In this document: one piece after another, positions 9,163 to 19,005 of the stretch
How the letters are laid out: each line of letters starts with the position of its first letter
Numbering within the stretch: the first letter of the stretch is position 1
Assembly: GCF_025244865.1 (NCBI RefSeq)
Contig: NZ_CP104272.1
Coordinates: 1,798,001-1,862,000, forward strand
Direction of reading: 5' to 3'
Origin: Arthrobacter sp. zg-Y1110
GTDB lineage: Bacteria > Actinomycetota > Actinomycetes > Actinomycetales > Micrococcaceae
DNA length: 64,000 bases
Notes under the pieces: generated by a model
Databases searched by the model: none
The model's input: only the letters and a program-made list of their open reading frames with translations
What the model was told of the DNA's origin: nothing
Program-made: the position numbers and the translations under genes

Positions 9163-10181
9163 TGTCCTTCCTCACCGGACCCCTGCCCCTGATTCCGGAG
9201 GGGAAGGGACGTGAGAGCGGGAGCGGGAGCGGATCGATCGTCGCGCTCGGCGGCGGCCACGGGCTGTCCGCCTCCCTCTCGGCCCTCCGCCTGCTCACCA
9301 CCGACCTCACCGCCATCGTTACGGTGGCGGACGACGGCGGCTCCTCCGGCCGCCTCCGCCGGGAACTGGGCGTCCTTCCGCCCGGGGACCTGCGGATGGC
9401 CCTGGCGGCGCTCTGCGACGACACTGACTGGGGACGCACCTGGCGTGACGTCATGCAGCACCGCTTCCGGTCCCAGCCCGGTGTCGAAGGCTCGCTGGAT
9501 GACCATGCCCTCGGCAACCTGCTGATTGTCACGCTGTGGGAGCTGCTGGGGGATCCCGTCGCCGGACTCCAGTGGGCCGGCGCCCTGTTGGGTGCCCGCG
9601 GCCAGGTGCTGCCGATGTCCACCCTGCCGCTGACCATTGAAGGTGACGTCCTTCGGCGCACAGCCGACGGAGACCTGCTCGAGACCATCAGCGGCCAGGC
9701 CAGCCTCGCCGCTGCCGGCTCCCGCAGCAACGTCAGCGACGTCCGGCTGCTGCCCGTCGACGCCCCGGCCTGCCCGGCCGCGCTGGAAGCAATCGATCTG
9801 GCTGACTGGGTGGTCCTGGGGCCCGGCTCCTGGTACACGTCGGTCCTGCCGCACCTGATGCTGCCGCAGCTTAGGGACGCGTTGTGCGCCACATCCGCCA
9901 AACGCTGCCTGACCATGAACCTCAGCAATGAAACAACCGAAACATCCGGGATGACCGCCGTCGACCACTTGGCCGTTATCCGCCGCTACGCGCCGGAGTT
10001 CAAGGTGGATGCCGTGCTGGTGGATCCGTCGGTGGTGGCGGACAAAGCGGCCTTCGAGGATGCTGTAGCAGAACTGGGCGGCCGTCCGGTCTTCGGTAAG
10101 GTGGGGGCAGCGTCGGGGCGTCCGATCCATGATCCGCTCCGCCTCGCGACCGCCTTCCACGATATTTTTGGGGAGAATTAG
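9162..10181 (+). CDS. yvcK: Gluconeogenesis factor YvcK/CofD-like
   Basis: A 339-residue protein of the YvcK/CofD fold (UPF0052). The N-terminal [12 protein letters not shown] binds a nucleotide sugar, and [18 protein letters not shown] and [12 protein letters not shown] are the family signatures. The [13 protein letters not shown] loop and the [10 protein letters not shown] region complete it. YvcK proteins bind UDP-sugars and support growth on gluconeogenic carbon and cell wall homeostasis. The first ~25 residues are variable and Gly/Ser-rich. It overlaps rapZ by one base (TAATG), and whiA follows after 10 bases; this trio is conserved across Gram-positives. Confidence 0.95.
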   Translation: MSFLTGPLPLIPEGKGRESGSGSGSIVALGGGHGLSASLSALRLLTTDLTAIVTVADDGGSSGRLRRELGVLPPGDLRMALAALCDDTDWGRTWRDVMQHRFRSQPGVEGSLDDHALGNLLIVTLWELLGDPVAGLQWAGALLGARGQVLPMSTLPLTIEGDVLRRTADGDLLETISGQASLAAAGSRSNVSDVRLLPVDAPACPAALEAIDLADWVVLGPGSWYTSVLPHLMLPQLRDALCATSAKRCLTMNLSNETTETSGMTAVDHLAVIRRYAPEFKVDAVLVDPSVVADKAAFEDAVAELGGRPVFGKVGAASGRPIHDPLRLATAFHDIFGEN

Positions 10182-10191
10182 GAGTGTATTT

Positions 10192-11172
10192 GTGGCGTTA
10201 ACCGCAGCTGTAAAAGAGGAACTGTCGCGTCTGGACGTGAAGAAATCCTCAGTCCGCAAGGCCGAGGTGTCGGCAATGCTGCGTTTTGCCGGCGGCCTGC
10301 ACATCATTTCCGGACGGATAGTCATCGAAGCCGAGGTAGACCTCGCGTCGACTGCCCGACGGCTGCGTGCAGCCATTGCCGAGGTCTACGGCCACGCCAG
10401 CGACATCATTGTGGTGTCCGGCGGGGGACTGCGCCGCGGCAACCGATACGTGGTTCGAGTGGTCAAGGACGGCGAATCACTCGCCCGGCAGACCGGCCTC
10501 CTGGATGCCCGCGGGCGTCCGGTGCGCGGGCTGCCCTCCGTCGTGGTGAACGGTTCCGCGGCCGATGCGGAGGCCGTCTGGCGGGGAGCCTTCCTCGCCC
10601 ACGGTTCCCTCACCGAACCCGGACGGTCCTCCTCGCTTGAAGTCACCTGCCCGGGACCTGAAGCTGCCCTGGCCCTGGTCGGATCCGCCCGCCGGATCGG
10701 CATCGCCGCCAAGGCACGCGAGGTGCGCGGCGTGGACCGCGTGGTGATCCGCGACGGCGACACCATCGCCGCCCTGCTCACCCGGATGGGTGCGCATGAC
10801 GCGCTCATGGTGTGGGAAGAGCGCCGGATGCGCAAGGAAGTACGCGCCACGGCGAACCGGCTTGCCAACTTCGACGACGCCAACCTCCGCCGCTCCGCGC
10901 AGGCCGCCGTCGCGGCCGGTGCCCGGGTGGAGCGCGCCCTGGAGATCCTCGGCGAGGACGTCCCGGAGCACCTGCGCTACGCCGGCGAACTGCGCGTGGC
11001 CCATAAGCAGGCCAGCCTGGACGAGCTCGGCCACCTGGCCGACCCGCCCATGACCAAGGACGCCATTGCCGGGCGGATCCGGCGGCTGCTGGCCATGGCT
11101 GACAAGCGGGCAGCGGAATTGGGTATTCCGGGTACTGAGTCGAGCGTCACTCCGGAAATGTTGGACGAATAG
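10192..11172 (+). CDS. whiA: DNA-binding protein WhiA
   Basis: WhiA (326 residues) is a sporulation/cell division regulator in Streptomyces and is widespread in Gram-positives. The N-terminal part resembles a LAGLIDADG homing-endonuclease fold without catalytic acids ([20 protein letters not shown]), and the C-terminal helix-turn-helix lies around [22 protein letters not shown]. The GTG at 10192 is preceded by TTAGGAG with a 7-base gap, and starts the conserved [13 protein letters not shown]. It ends the rapZ-yvcK-whiA block; a palindrome follows at 11222 before sodA. In non-sporulating relatives its role is tied to cell division, but this is not shown here. Confidence 0.96.
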   Translation: MALTAAVKEELSRLDVKKSSVRKAEVSAMLRFAGGLHIISGRIVIEAEVDLASTARRLRAAIAEVYGHASDIIVVSGGGLRRGNRYVVRVVKDGESLARQTGLLDARGRPVRGLPSVVVNGSAADAEAVWRGAFLAHGSLTEPGRSSSLEVTCPGPEAALALVGSARRIGIAAKAREVRGVDRVVIRDGDTIAALLTRMGAHDALMVWEERRMRKEVRATANRLANFDDANLRRSAQAAVAAGARVERALEILGEDVPEHLRYAGELRVAHKQASLDELGHLADPPMTKDAIAGRIRRLLAMADKRAAELGIPGTESSVTPEMLDE

Positions 11173-11221
11173 CGTTATTGCATAGGATGGAAGCCTGCTG
11201 CCTTTCGGCGGCACAACGAGT

Positions 11222-11246
11222 TTCCGGACGGGAATTCCGTCCGGAA
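11222..11246 (+). promoter_or_regulatory. Perfect 10-bp-arm palindrome between whiA and sodA
   Basis: TTCCGGACGG (11222-11231) and CCGTCCGGAA (11237-11246) pair perfectly around GAATT. No U-tract follows. It lies 18 bases before the sodA Shine-Dalgarno, so it may be a 5'-leader hairpin or operator of sodA, or a U-less terminator for whiA. Confidence 0.5.
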
Positions 11247-11276
11247 CATTGATCCGACACCAACGGAGGATTTTTC

Positions 11277-11903
11277 GTGAACGAATACACACTGCCGGAA
11301 CTGCCGTACGATTACGCGGCCCTTGAGCCGCATATTTCCGCACGCATCATGGAGCTGCACCACGACAAGCACCACGCCACCTACGTGGCCGGCGCCAACA
11401 CCGCCCTGGCCCAGATGGCAGAGGCACGCGAAAAGGGCGAGTTCGGCACCATCGGCAAGCTCTCCAAGGATCTGGCCTTCCACCTGGGCGGCCACACCAA
11501 CCACAGCATCTTCTGGAACAACATGTCTCCGGACGGGGGCGACAAGCCCGAGGGCGAACTGGCAGCCGCCATCGATGAGTTCTTCGGATCCTTCGACGGT
11601 TTCCGCGGCCAGTTCACTGCCGTGGCGAACTCCATCCAGGGCTCCGGCTGGTCCATCCTGGCCTACGAACCGCTGGGCAAGAACCTCGTCATCGAGCAGC
11701 TCTACGACCAGCAGGGCAACATCCCGGTGGGCACCATCCCGCTGCTGATGCTCGACATGTGGGAGCACTCCTACTACCTGGACTACGCCAACGTTAAGGG
11801 CGACTACGTCAAGGCCTGGTGGAACATCGTGAACTGGGCCGATGTCGCCGCGCGTTTCGACGCCGCCCGCACCGGCGCCAAGAGCCTGATCGTCCCGGCT
11901 TAG
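11277..11903 (+). CDS. sodA: Superoxide dismutase, Mn type predicted
   Basis: A 208-residue Fe/Mn superoxide dismutase that converts superoxide to oxygen and peroxide. The metal ligands are visible: His28 (ELHHDKHH), His76 ([10 protein letters not shown]), Asp160 and His164 (DMWEHSYYL). Gln145 stands where the iron enzyme of M. tuberculosis has His145, and GG precedes HTNH; both favour manganese. The GTG start has a good Shine-Dalgarno, CGGAGGA, six bases upstream. The gene sits alone between whiA and gap, with hairpins on both sides. No secretion signal is visible, so the product is cytosolic unless exported by another route. Confidence 0.96.
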   Translation: MNEYTLPELPYDYAALEPHISARIMELHHDKHHATYVAGANTALAQMAEAREKGEFGTIGKLSKDLAFHLGGHTNHSIFWNNMSPDGGDKPEGELAAAIDEFFGSFDGFRGQFTAVANSIQGSGWSILAYEPLGKNLVIEQLYDQQGNIPVGTIPLLMLDMWEHSYYLDYANVKGDYVKAWWNIVNWADVAARFDAARTGAKSLIVPA

Positions 11904-11984
11904 TCTTGAGCCCCTGCCGCACATTTGTGCGGGTGCCCCGGTCCCTACGGAGACTGTGACGCGTAAGATAAATCCGTAGGTCCG

Positions 11985-12017
11985 GTCCCGCCCGGTGCTT
12001 TCGGGCACCGGCGGGAC
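11985..12017 (+). terminator. Stem-loop between sodA and gap
   Basis: GTCCCGCCCGGTGC and GCACCGGCGGGAC pair around TTTCGG with a single bulged C. It lies 82 bases after sodA and 126 bases before gap, with no U-tract. It may end the sodA transcript; a shorter hairpin (CCGCACA/TGTGCGG, 11917-11932) lies closer to the sodA stop. A leader role for gap is the alternative. Confidence 0.45.
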
Positions 12018-12118
12018 GGGGCCACGGCGCCGCGGCCGGAAGGGTTTCCCAAGCGGAAGTGTCAGGCCGCAGTCAGTCCGGTGGCTTCTTACCATGAGGT
12101 CACGCAGCTCTCGATTGA

Positions 12119-13147
<1,029 letters not shown>

Positions 13148-13171
13148 TCAACCAAGTACGCAAAGGTAGAC

Positions 13172-14398
13172 ATGACTGTCAAAACTCTCCCCGACCTGAT
13201 CAGCGAAGGCGTTGACGGCAGGTACGTCCTCGTCCGCTCCGACCTGAACGTCCCGCTCGACGACGGCCGGGTTACCGACGACGGACGCATCCGGGCGTCG
13301 ATTCCCACCCTGCAGACCCTCGTGGAGCACGGTGCCAAGGTCATTGTGATGGCCCACCTCGGCCGCCCGAAGGGCAAGCCGGATGAGAAGTACTCGCTGC
13401 GTCCCGCCGTCGACCGCCTCGCCGAACTGTCCCCGTTCCCGGTGGAGTTCGCCGACGACGTGGTGGGCGACAGCGCCCGCGAACTGGCATCCTCGCTTGC
13501 CGCCGGTTCTGTCCTGGTGCTGCAGAACATCCGCTTCGATCCGCGCGAGACCTCCAAGGACGACGCGGAACGCCAGGCGCTGGCAGGGGAGCTGGCAGCC
13601 CTGACCGGCGGCAACGGCGCGTATGTGGACGATGCTTTCGGTGCCGTGCACCGCAAGCACGCCAGCGTTTACGACGTTGCCGAGGCGCTGCCTGCCTACG
13701 AAGGAGGGTTGGTGCACACCGAGGTCGAGGTCCTCAAGCGCCTCACCGAGAACCCGGAGAAGCCCTACGTGGTGGTTCTGGGCGGCTCCAAGGTGTCCGA
13801 CAAGCTGGCAGTGATCGAAAACCTGATGGACCGGGCCGATTACCTGCTGGTGGGCGGCGGCATGGTCTTTACCTTCCTGGCCGCACAGGGCCACAAGGTC
13901 GGCGCATCCCTGCTCGAGGCAGACCAGATCGAAAACGTGAAGGGCTACCTGAACCGGGCCAAGGAGGTCGGCTGCGAGTTTGTGCTGCCCACCGACATTG
14001 TGGTGGCGGATAAGTTCGCTGCGGACGCCGACGTCGACACCGTTCCTGCCGAGGGCATGGAGGACAGCCGCTTCGGTGCTTCCGGCATCGGCCTGGATAT
14101 CGGCCCCGATTCCGCTGCGGCCTTTGCCGAGCGGATCCGCCACGGCAAGACCATCTTCTGGAACGGCCCGATGGGCGTGTTCGAGTTCGAAGCCTTCGCC
14201 AACGGCACCCGTGCCGTGGCCCAGGCCTTGAAGGACTCCAGCGGCTTCAGCGTCGTCGGCGGCGGCGATTCAGCAGCGGCCGTCCGCAAGCTGGGCTTCT
14301 CGGAAGCCGACTTCGGGCATATCTCCACCGGCGGCGGCGCCAGCCTCGAGTATCTCGAAGGCAAGGCCCTTCCGGGCCTTACCGTCCTCGACAAGTAA
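13172..14398 (+). CDS. pgk: Phosphoglycerate kinase
   Basis: A 408-residue cytosolic kinase that transfers phosphate from 1,3-bisphosphoglycerate to ADP. The N-terminal [11 protein letters not shown] and [10 protein letters not shown] motifs bind the triose; ENIRF-like QNIRFDPRE, the DDAFGAVHR loop, and [10 protein letters not shown] are all typical. The nucleotide-binding C-terminal part ends with [19 protein letters not shown] and [14 protein letters not shown] lies a few bases before the ATG. It is followed by a 15-bp stem-loop, which separates gap-pgk from tpiA-secG, so tpiA may partly depend on read-through. Confidence 0.98.
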   Translation: MTVKTLPDLISEGVDGRYVLVRSDLNVPLDDGRVTDDGRIRASIPTLQTLVEHGAKVIVMAHLGRPKGKPDEKYSLRPAVDRLAELSPFPVEFADDVVGDSARELASSLAAGSVLVLQNIRFDPRETSKDDAERQALAGELAALTGGNGAYVDDAFGAVHRKHASVYDVAEALPAYEGGLVHTEVEVLKRLTENPEKPYVVVLGGSKVSDKLAVIENLMDRADYLLVGGGMVFTFLAAQGHKVGASLLEADQIENVKGYLNRAKEVGCEFVLPTDIVVADKFAADADVDTVPAEGMEDSRFGASGIGLDIGPDSAAAFAERIRHGKTIFWNGPMGVFEFEAFANGTRAVAQALKDSSGFSVVGGGDSAAAVRKLGFSEADFGHISTGGGASLEYLEGKALPGLTVLDK

Positions 14399-14405
14399 AG
14401 CCAAA

Positions 14406-14438
14406 GGTGCGGGTCCGCTGTCCCAGCGGGCCCGCACC
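14406..14438 (+). terminator. Stem-loop between pgk and tpiA
   Basis: GGTGCGGGTCCGCTG pairs with CAGCGGGCCCGCACC (one G-U pair) around a three-base loop, eight bases after the pgk stop. There is no U-tract. It may set different levels for gap-pgk and tpiA-secG or stabilise the upstream message. Confidence 0.6.
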
Positions 14439-14501
14439 CGCATGTCCCATCCCGCCCGGCTCTTAGCGCCGGCGCACCGCGAGTAAGAAACCGGAGTAAC
14501 C

Positions 14502-15317
14502 ATGACTACCTCCACGAACGGCAAGTTCGACCGCACACCCCTGATCGCCGGCAACTGGAAGATGAACATGGACCACGTCCAGGGCATCACCCTCTTGCAG
14601 AAGCTGGCGTGGACGCTGAGCGACGCACGGCACGACTACGGCCGCGTGGAAGTTGTGGTGTTCCCTCCGTTCACCGACCTGCGCAGCACACAGACCCTGG
14701 TAGCGGGCGACAAGCTGAAGGTGGAATACGGCGCGCAGGACCTGTCGCCCAACGATTCCGGCGCATACACCGGTGACATCTCCGGCCAGTTCCTCGCCAA
14801 GCTCGGCTGCAGCTACGTCCTCGTAGGCCACAGCGAACGCCGGTCCGTCCACGGCGAGAGCGACGAGCTGCTGAACGAAAAGCTCAAGGCCGCCTACCGC
14901 CACAACCTCGTGCCCATCCTCTGCGTTGGCGAAGGGCTCGAAGTACGGCAGGCCGGGGATCACGTGATCCACACCCTCGAACAGGTCCGCAGGGACCTGG
15001 CAGGACTGGATGCCGAGCAGGTGTCCCGCCTCGTCATTGCCTACGAACCCATCTGGGCCATCGGCACCGGTGAAGTTGCCGGCCCCGAGGATGCCCAGGA
15101 AATGTGTGCCGCCATCCGTGCCGAAATCGCCGATCTGTATGACGATTCCGTTGCTGCCAAGACCCGCCTGCTCTACGGCGGCTCGGTCAAGGCCGCTAAT
15201 GCAGCAAGCATTCTGGGGGAGCGGGACGTGGACGGCGTGCTGGTGGGCGGTGCCAGTTTGGATGTAGGCGAATTTGCTAATATTGTCAGGTTCGAACAAC
15301 ATCTGGTGACTGACTGA
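14502..15317 (+). CDS. tpiA: Triosephosphate isomerase
   Basis: A 271-residue TIM-barrel enzyme that interconverts dihydroxyacetone phosphate and glyceraldehyde-3-phosphate. Lys20 in AGNWKMN, the His in GHSERR and the Glu in [11 protein letters not shown] are the catalytic set; the phosphate-binding [11 protein letters not shown] and [10 protein letters not shown] loops are present. A short N-terminal extension (residues 1-13) precedes the barrel. CCGGAG gives a Shine-Dalgarno before the ATG at 14502. secG follows after 61 bases; the strong terminator after secG closes the unit. Confidence 0.98.
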   Translation: MTTSTNGKFDRTPLIAGNWKMNMDHVQGITLLQKLAWTLSDARHDYGRVEVVVFPPFTDLRSTQTLVAGDKLKVEYGAQDLSPNDSGAYTGDISGQFLAKLGCSYVLVGHSERRSVHGESDELLNEKLKAAYRHNLVPILCVGEGLEVRQAGDHVIHTLEQVRRDLAGLDAEQVSRLVIAYEPIWAIGTGEVAGPEDAQEMCAAIRAEIADLYDDSVAAKTRLLYGGSVKAANAASILGERDVDGVLVGGASLDVGEFANIVRFEQHLVTD

Positions 15318-15378
15318 ACTGCAGCTGAAGGGCGCCGCAGCGGCGTCTCCAATCCATGAGTCACCCGAAAGGCCGTAA

Positions 15379-15630
15379 GTGGAAATTCTGAAGATCGTCC
15401 TGCTGGTGCTCCTTGCGATCACGAGCCTGCTGCTGACGCTGCTCATCCTGCTCCACAAGGGCCGCGGCGGCGGCATGTCGGATATGTTCGGCGGCGGCAT
15501 GACCAGCAGCCTCGGATCCTCCGGTGTTGCCGAAAAGAACTTGAACCGCTTTACGGTGGCGCTGGCGATCTCCTGGGGCGTGGTCATCGTGGCACTCGGG
15601 CTGATCCAGCGCTTCGCCGGCGAAGCGTAG
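15379..15630 (+). CDS. secG: Preprotein translocase subunit SecG
   Basis: An 83-residue membrane protein of the SecYEG channel. Two hydrophobic helices (residues ~3-25 and ~57-77) flank the conserved cytoplasmic loop HKGRGGGMSDMFGGG, the SecG hallmark. GTG start with GAAAGG upstream. Linkage to tpiA is common in actinobacteria and many other bacteria. The protein speeds SecA-driven export but is usually not essential. Confidence 0.95.
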   Translation: MEILKIVLLVLLAITSLLLTLLILLHKGRGGGMSDMFGGGMTSSLGSSGVAEKNLNRFTVALAISWGVVIVALGLIQRFAGEA

Positions 15631-15655
15631 GCAGCAGCGCAGCAATAGCTCCAAA

Positions 15656-15694
15656 GGAATGGCCCCCGGACGTGTCCGGGGGCCATTCCTTTTT
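15656..15694 (+). terminator. Rho-independent terminator after secG
   Basis: A perfect 16-bp stem, GGAATGGCCCCCGGAC with GTCCGGGGGCCATTCC, around GT, followed by TTTTT. It is the strongest classical terminator in the window and lies between convergent secG and pgl; the A-rich left flank lets it work partly in the other direction. Confidence 0.93.
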
Positions 15695-15707
15695 AAGCGA
15701 GTCGGGC

Positions 15708-16532
15708 CTAGTCCTCGTCGCCGGCGTCGCGGTCGTCCGAATCGAAGAGCCGCTGGGACAGCTGCGATGCCGCGGCCTGGTCAATCAACCACCGGGTCTT
15801 GGTGCGGCCATGGGCACCCGCCGCCGGGACCTGGATTTCCCCCGCGCCGGCGAGGGCCAGGCCCACGGCACCGGCCTTGTCATTGCCGGCGACACCCAGC
15901 CAGACCTCGAAGGCCGTGTTGATGCTCTCCAGGGTGAGCGAGATCCGCTCGGGCGGCGGCTTGGGTGCATCACGGACGGCTACCGTGGTGGCGCCGACGG
16001 TCCGAACGCCCGGGGTTTCGGGGAAGAGGGACGCGATGTGCGCGTCCGGCCCTACCCCGAGCAGCAGGACGTCAAAGCGGGGGAGCCGCGGGTCGACAGG
16101 TTCGAACCCGGTTGCAAGGTGCTCGGCGGCAGCGGCGTCGGCCAGCTGCCGGGCATAGTCGGCTGCGGCGTCTTCCACCGTCTCCGCCTCATCGGCGGAA
16201 GCGACCGCGTGGATGCGGCCGGCCGGGACGCCAAGCGGATCCAGCATCGCCTGCCGCGCCTGCAGTGAGTTCAGCTCCGGATCGCCGGCCGGGAGGAACC
16301 GTTCATCGCCCCACCAGAAGTTGACCTTCGTCCAGTCCACCGCTGTCCGTGCCGGATTGGCCGTCACGGCCTCCAGCGTCGCGATGCCCACGGTTCCGCC
16401 CGTGAGCACCACGGTGGCCTCTCCGCGCCGGCTCTGGACGTCCACGAGCTTGGTGATCAGCCGCGCTGCCGTTGTGGACACGAGCGCCTGGGGATCCGGG
16501 TGGATGCTGACGCCTTTGGGGGAGTGCTTCAT
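15708..16532 (-). CDS. pgl: 6-phosphogluconolactonase
   Basis: A 274-residue DevB-type lactonase that hydrolyses 6-phosphogluconolactone, the second step of the oxidative pentose phosphate pathway. Family motifs are VVLTGGTVGIATLEA, NFWWGDERFLP, LLLGVGPDAHIASLFP and the late AVRDAPKPPPERISLTL. The ATG at 16532 overlaps the opcA stop as ATGA. An in-frame start nine codons upstream would sit inside opcA and adds unconserved residues. The C-terminus is Asp-rich. It is the last gene of the tkt-tal-pgi-zwf-opcA-pgl run and ends against the terminator shared with secG. Confidence 0.95.
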   Translation of the reverse strand: MKHSPKGVSIHPDPQALVSTTAARLITKLVDVQSRRGEATVVLTGGTVGIATLEAVTANPARTAVDWTKVNFWWGDERFLPAGDPELNSLQARQAMLDPLGVPAGRIHAVASADEAETVEDAAADYARQLADAAAAEHLATGFEPVDPRLPRFDVLLLGVGPDAHIASLFPETPGVRTVGATTVAVRDAPKPPPERISLTLESINTAFEVWLGVAGNDKAGAVGLALAGAGEIQVPAAGAHGRTKTRWLIDQAAASQLSQRLFDSDDRDAGDED

Positions 16533-17464
16533 GCGTCCGCCCCTTCCTTGGACAGGCACGCGGCCAGTCCCTCGGTAAGTACTTCTCCGAACACCTCGTC
16601 CGGATCCAGCCGGCGCAGTTCCTCCGCCAGGCAGTCCCGCAGGGTGCGGCGCGGCAGTGAAATCTGCTGCTCCGGCTGCCCCGGCTGGGTCAGATGGGCG
16701 GTGACCTGGTCCGGGCGGGCCAGTTCCACGTCTCCGTCGCCGCGGCTAAACACTACCCTGTGGATGCCGGTTCCGGCTTCCCCTTCGATGATCTCCAGCG
16801 GTACTTTCAGTGCCTTTTTCAACCAGGCGGCCAGCAGGAAGGTGCTGGCCGAGTCTGAAGCGCCCTCGACGACGACGGACCGGACCTGGGCCGCTCCGCC
16901 ACCGTCCAGGACGGCGGCCAGCTGGACGCGCCAATTCGTCAACCGGGTCCAGCTGAGGTCGGTATCCCCGGCAGCGTAGCTGTCCGCCAGGCCCAGCAGC
17001 GCCTTCTTCGGATCATCCTCGGTTGCTGCATCGGTAATCCGGCGGTGGGCAATGCAGCCCAGCGGTGTCTGCGCCGGATCGGAGGGAACTCCGTGCGGCC
17101 ACCAGACCACTATGGGAGCGTCCGGCAGCAGCAGGGAAGACACCAGGGATTCGCTTTCGCCCGTAAGTTCGCCGTACCCGGACAGCACAATCACTTCCGA
17201 GGCACCGGCGTCGCCGCCCACCCGGATCTGCGCGTCAAGGCGGGTCTTCTCGTCCGGGCTGCCCTCGGCCAGCACGATGATGCGGCACGGGTGTTCCCTG
17301 CTGGCCTCGTTGGCGGCGGCGATGGCCTCCTCGACGAAGTCCGGCTGGGTATCCACCACCAGGGTCAGCACGCGGCCGAGGGTGACCACGCCGCCCCTTT
17401 CACGCATGGCGACTATTTCCTTGGACACCTTGGAGGTGGTGGTGTCCGGCAGTTCTACTATCAC
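16529..17464 (-). CDS. opcA: Glucose-6-phosphate dehydrogenase assembly protein OpcA
   Basis: A 311-residue OpcA protein. OpcA is needed for assembly or redox activation of glucose-6-phosphate dehydrogenase in cyanobacteria and actinobacteria. The N-terminal MIVELPDTTTSKV, the VLTLVV segment, PIVVWWPHGVPSDP and the late VFSRGDGDVELARP and PRRTLRDCLAEELRRLDPD blocks match the actinobacterial type. The GTG start overlaps the zwf stop (GTGA), as expected for a partner protein made in a fixed ratio. No cofactor site is obvious. Confidence 0.95.
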   Translation of the reverse strand: MIVELPDTTTSKVSKEIVAMRERGGVVTLGRVLTLVVDTQPDFVEEAIAAANEASREHPCRIIVLAEGSPDEKTRLDAQIRVGGDAGASEVIVLSGYGELTGESESLVSSLLLPDAPIVVWWPHGVPSDPAQTPLGCIAHRRITDAATEDDPKKALLGLADSYAAGDTDLSWTRLTNWRVQLAAVLDGGGAAQVRSVVVEGASDSASTFLLAAWLKKALKVPLEIIEGEAGTGIHRVVFSRGDGDVELARPDQVTAHLTQPGQPEQQISLPRRTLRDCLAEELRRLDPDEVFGEVLTEGLAACLSKEGADA

Positions 17465-19005
17465 GGCCTTCTCCAGGTCCTTCCGTCTTGGGCGAGCAGC
17501 TCGTTGGCGGAGTCCGGCCCCCAGCTGCCGGGAGCGTAAGGCTCGGGCTGGGTGTCGAGCGACGCCCAGTATTCTTCGAAGGGATCCACGATCTTCCAGG
17601 ACAGCTCGACTTCCTGGTGCCGGGGGAAGAGCGGAGGCTCACCCAACAGCACGTCCAGGATCAACCGTTCATAGGCCTCGGGGCTGGACTCGGTGAAGGA
17701 ATGCCCGTAGCCGAAGTCCATGGAAACGTCGCGGACCTCCATCTGGGTACCCGGCACCTTGGAGCCGAAGCGGATGGTGGCACCTTCGTCCGGCTGGACA
17801 CGGATGACCACGGCGTTCTGGCCGAAGTCGTCACCGTTGTGTTCGCGGAACAGCAGATTGGGGGAGCGCTTGAAGACGACGGCGATCTCGGTGACGCGCC
17901 GGCCCAGCCGTTTGCCGGCCCGCAGGTAGAACGGTGCTCCGGCCCATCGGCGGGTATTGATATCGAGCCGGATCGCGGCGAAGGTCTCGGTCTTGGAATC
18001 CGGGTTGAAGCCTTCTTCCTCCAGGAAACCGGTAACCTTCTCACCGCCCTGCCAGCCGCCTGTGTACTGCCCGCGGGCGGAACTGCGGGAGAGGTCCTCC
18101 GGCAGCCGGACGGCTGCCAGGACCTTTTCCTTTTCCGCGCGGAGGTGCTCCGCATTGAAGGAAATGGGTTCCTCCATGGCGGTCAGCGCCAAAAGCTGCA
18201 GCAGGTGGTTTTGGATCACGTCACGGGCGGCGCCCACGCCGTCGTAATAGCCCGCACGGCCGCCGATGCCGATGTCCTCGGCCATGGTGATCTGCACGTG
18301 GTCCACGTAGTTGGCGTTCCAGATCGGTTCGAACAGCTGGTTCGCGAAACGCAGCGCCAGGATGTTCTGGACCGTCTCCTTGCCCAAGTAGTGGTCGATG
18401 CGGAACACCGAATCGGCGGGGAACACCGATTCCACCACGTTGTTGAGTTCCCGGGCAGAGGCGAGGTCGTGGCCGAACGGCTTTTCGATGACCACCCGCC
18501 GCCACTTGCCCTCGGAGGTCTTGGCCAGTCCGTGTCCGGAAAGCTGCTGGCAGACCTCTTCAAAGGACTTGGGCGGCACTGAAAGGTAGAACGCGTGGTT
18601 GCCGCGGGTTCCGCGTCGTTCGTCCAGGTCCTCGAGGGTCGCCTTGAGGTCCTCGAAGGCTTCGTCGCTGTCGAATCCGCCTTCGACAAACCGGATGCCC
18701 TCTGCCAGCTGCTTCCACACGCCCTCATCGAAATCGGTCCGGGCATGTGCCTGCACCGATTCCTTCACCTGGGCGGCGAACTCCTCGTGGCTCCACGGCC
18801 GGCGGCCGAAGCCCACCAGCGAGAAGCTGGGCGGAAGCAGGCCGCGGTTGGCCAGGTCATAGACAGCCGGAATGAGCTTCTTCCGGGCCAGGTCTCCCGT
18901 CACGCCAAAGATCACCAGGGAGGACGGACCGGCGATCCGGCTCAGCCGGCGGTCCCGTGGATCCCGGAGCGGGTTGCCCTTCCTGGTCTTTCCCACGGCG
19001 GGCAT
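17461..19005 (-). CDS. zwf: Glucose-6-phosphate 1-dehydrogenase
   Basis: A 514-residue enzyme that oxidises glucose-6-phosphate with NADP and opens the pentose phosphate pathway. FGVTGDLARKK is the nucleotide-binding motif; RIDHYLGKETVQN holds the catalytic His; EKPFGHD is the substrate-binding lysine motif. The C-terminal domain is complete. The ATG directly abuts the pgi stop (TAAATG, no gap), and the 3' end overlaps opcA. This packing suggests translational coupling from pgi through pgl. Confidence 0.98.
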   Translation of the reverse strand: MPAVGKTRKGNPLRDPRDRRLSRIAGPSSLVIFGVTGDLARKKLIPAVYDLANRGLLPPSFSLVGFGRRPWSHEEFAAQVKESVQAHARTDFDEGVWKQLAEGIRFVEGGFDSDEAFEDLKATLEDLDERRGTRGNHAFYLSVPPKSFEEVCQQLSGHGLAKTSEGKWRRVVIEKPFGHDLASARELNNVVESVFPADSVFRIDHYLGKETVQNILALRFANQLFEPIWNANYVDHVQITMAEDIGIGGRAGYYDGVGAARDVIQNHLLQLLALTAMEEPISFNAEHLRAEKEKVLAAVRLPEDLSRSSARGQYTGGWQGGEKVTGFLEEEGFNPDSKTETFAAIRLDINTRRWAGAPFYLRAGKRLGRRVTEIAVVFKRSPNLLFREHNGDDFGQNAVVIRVQPDEGATIRFGSKVPGTQMEVRDVSMDFGYGHSFTESSPEAYERLILDVLLGEPPLFPRHQEVELSWKIVDPFEEYWASLDTQPEPYAPGSWGPDSANELLAQDGRTWRRP

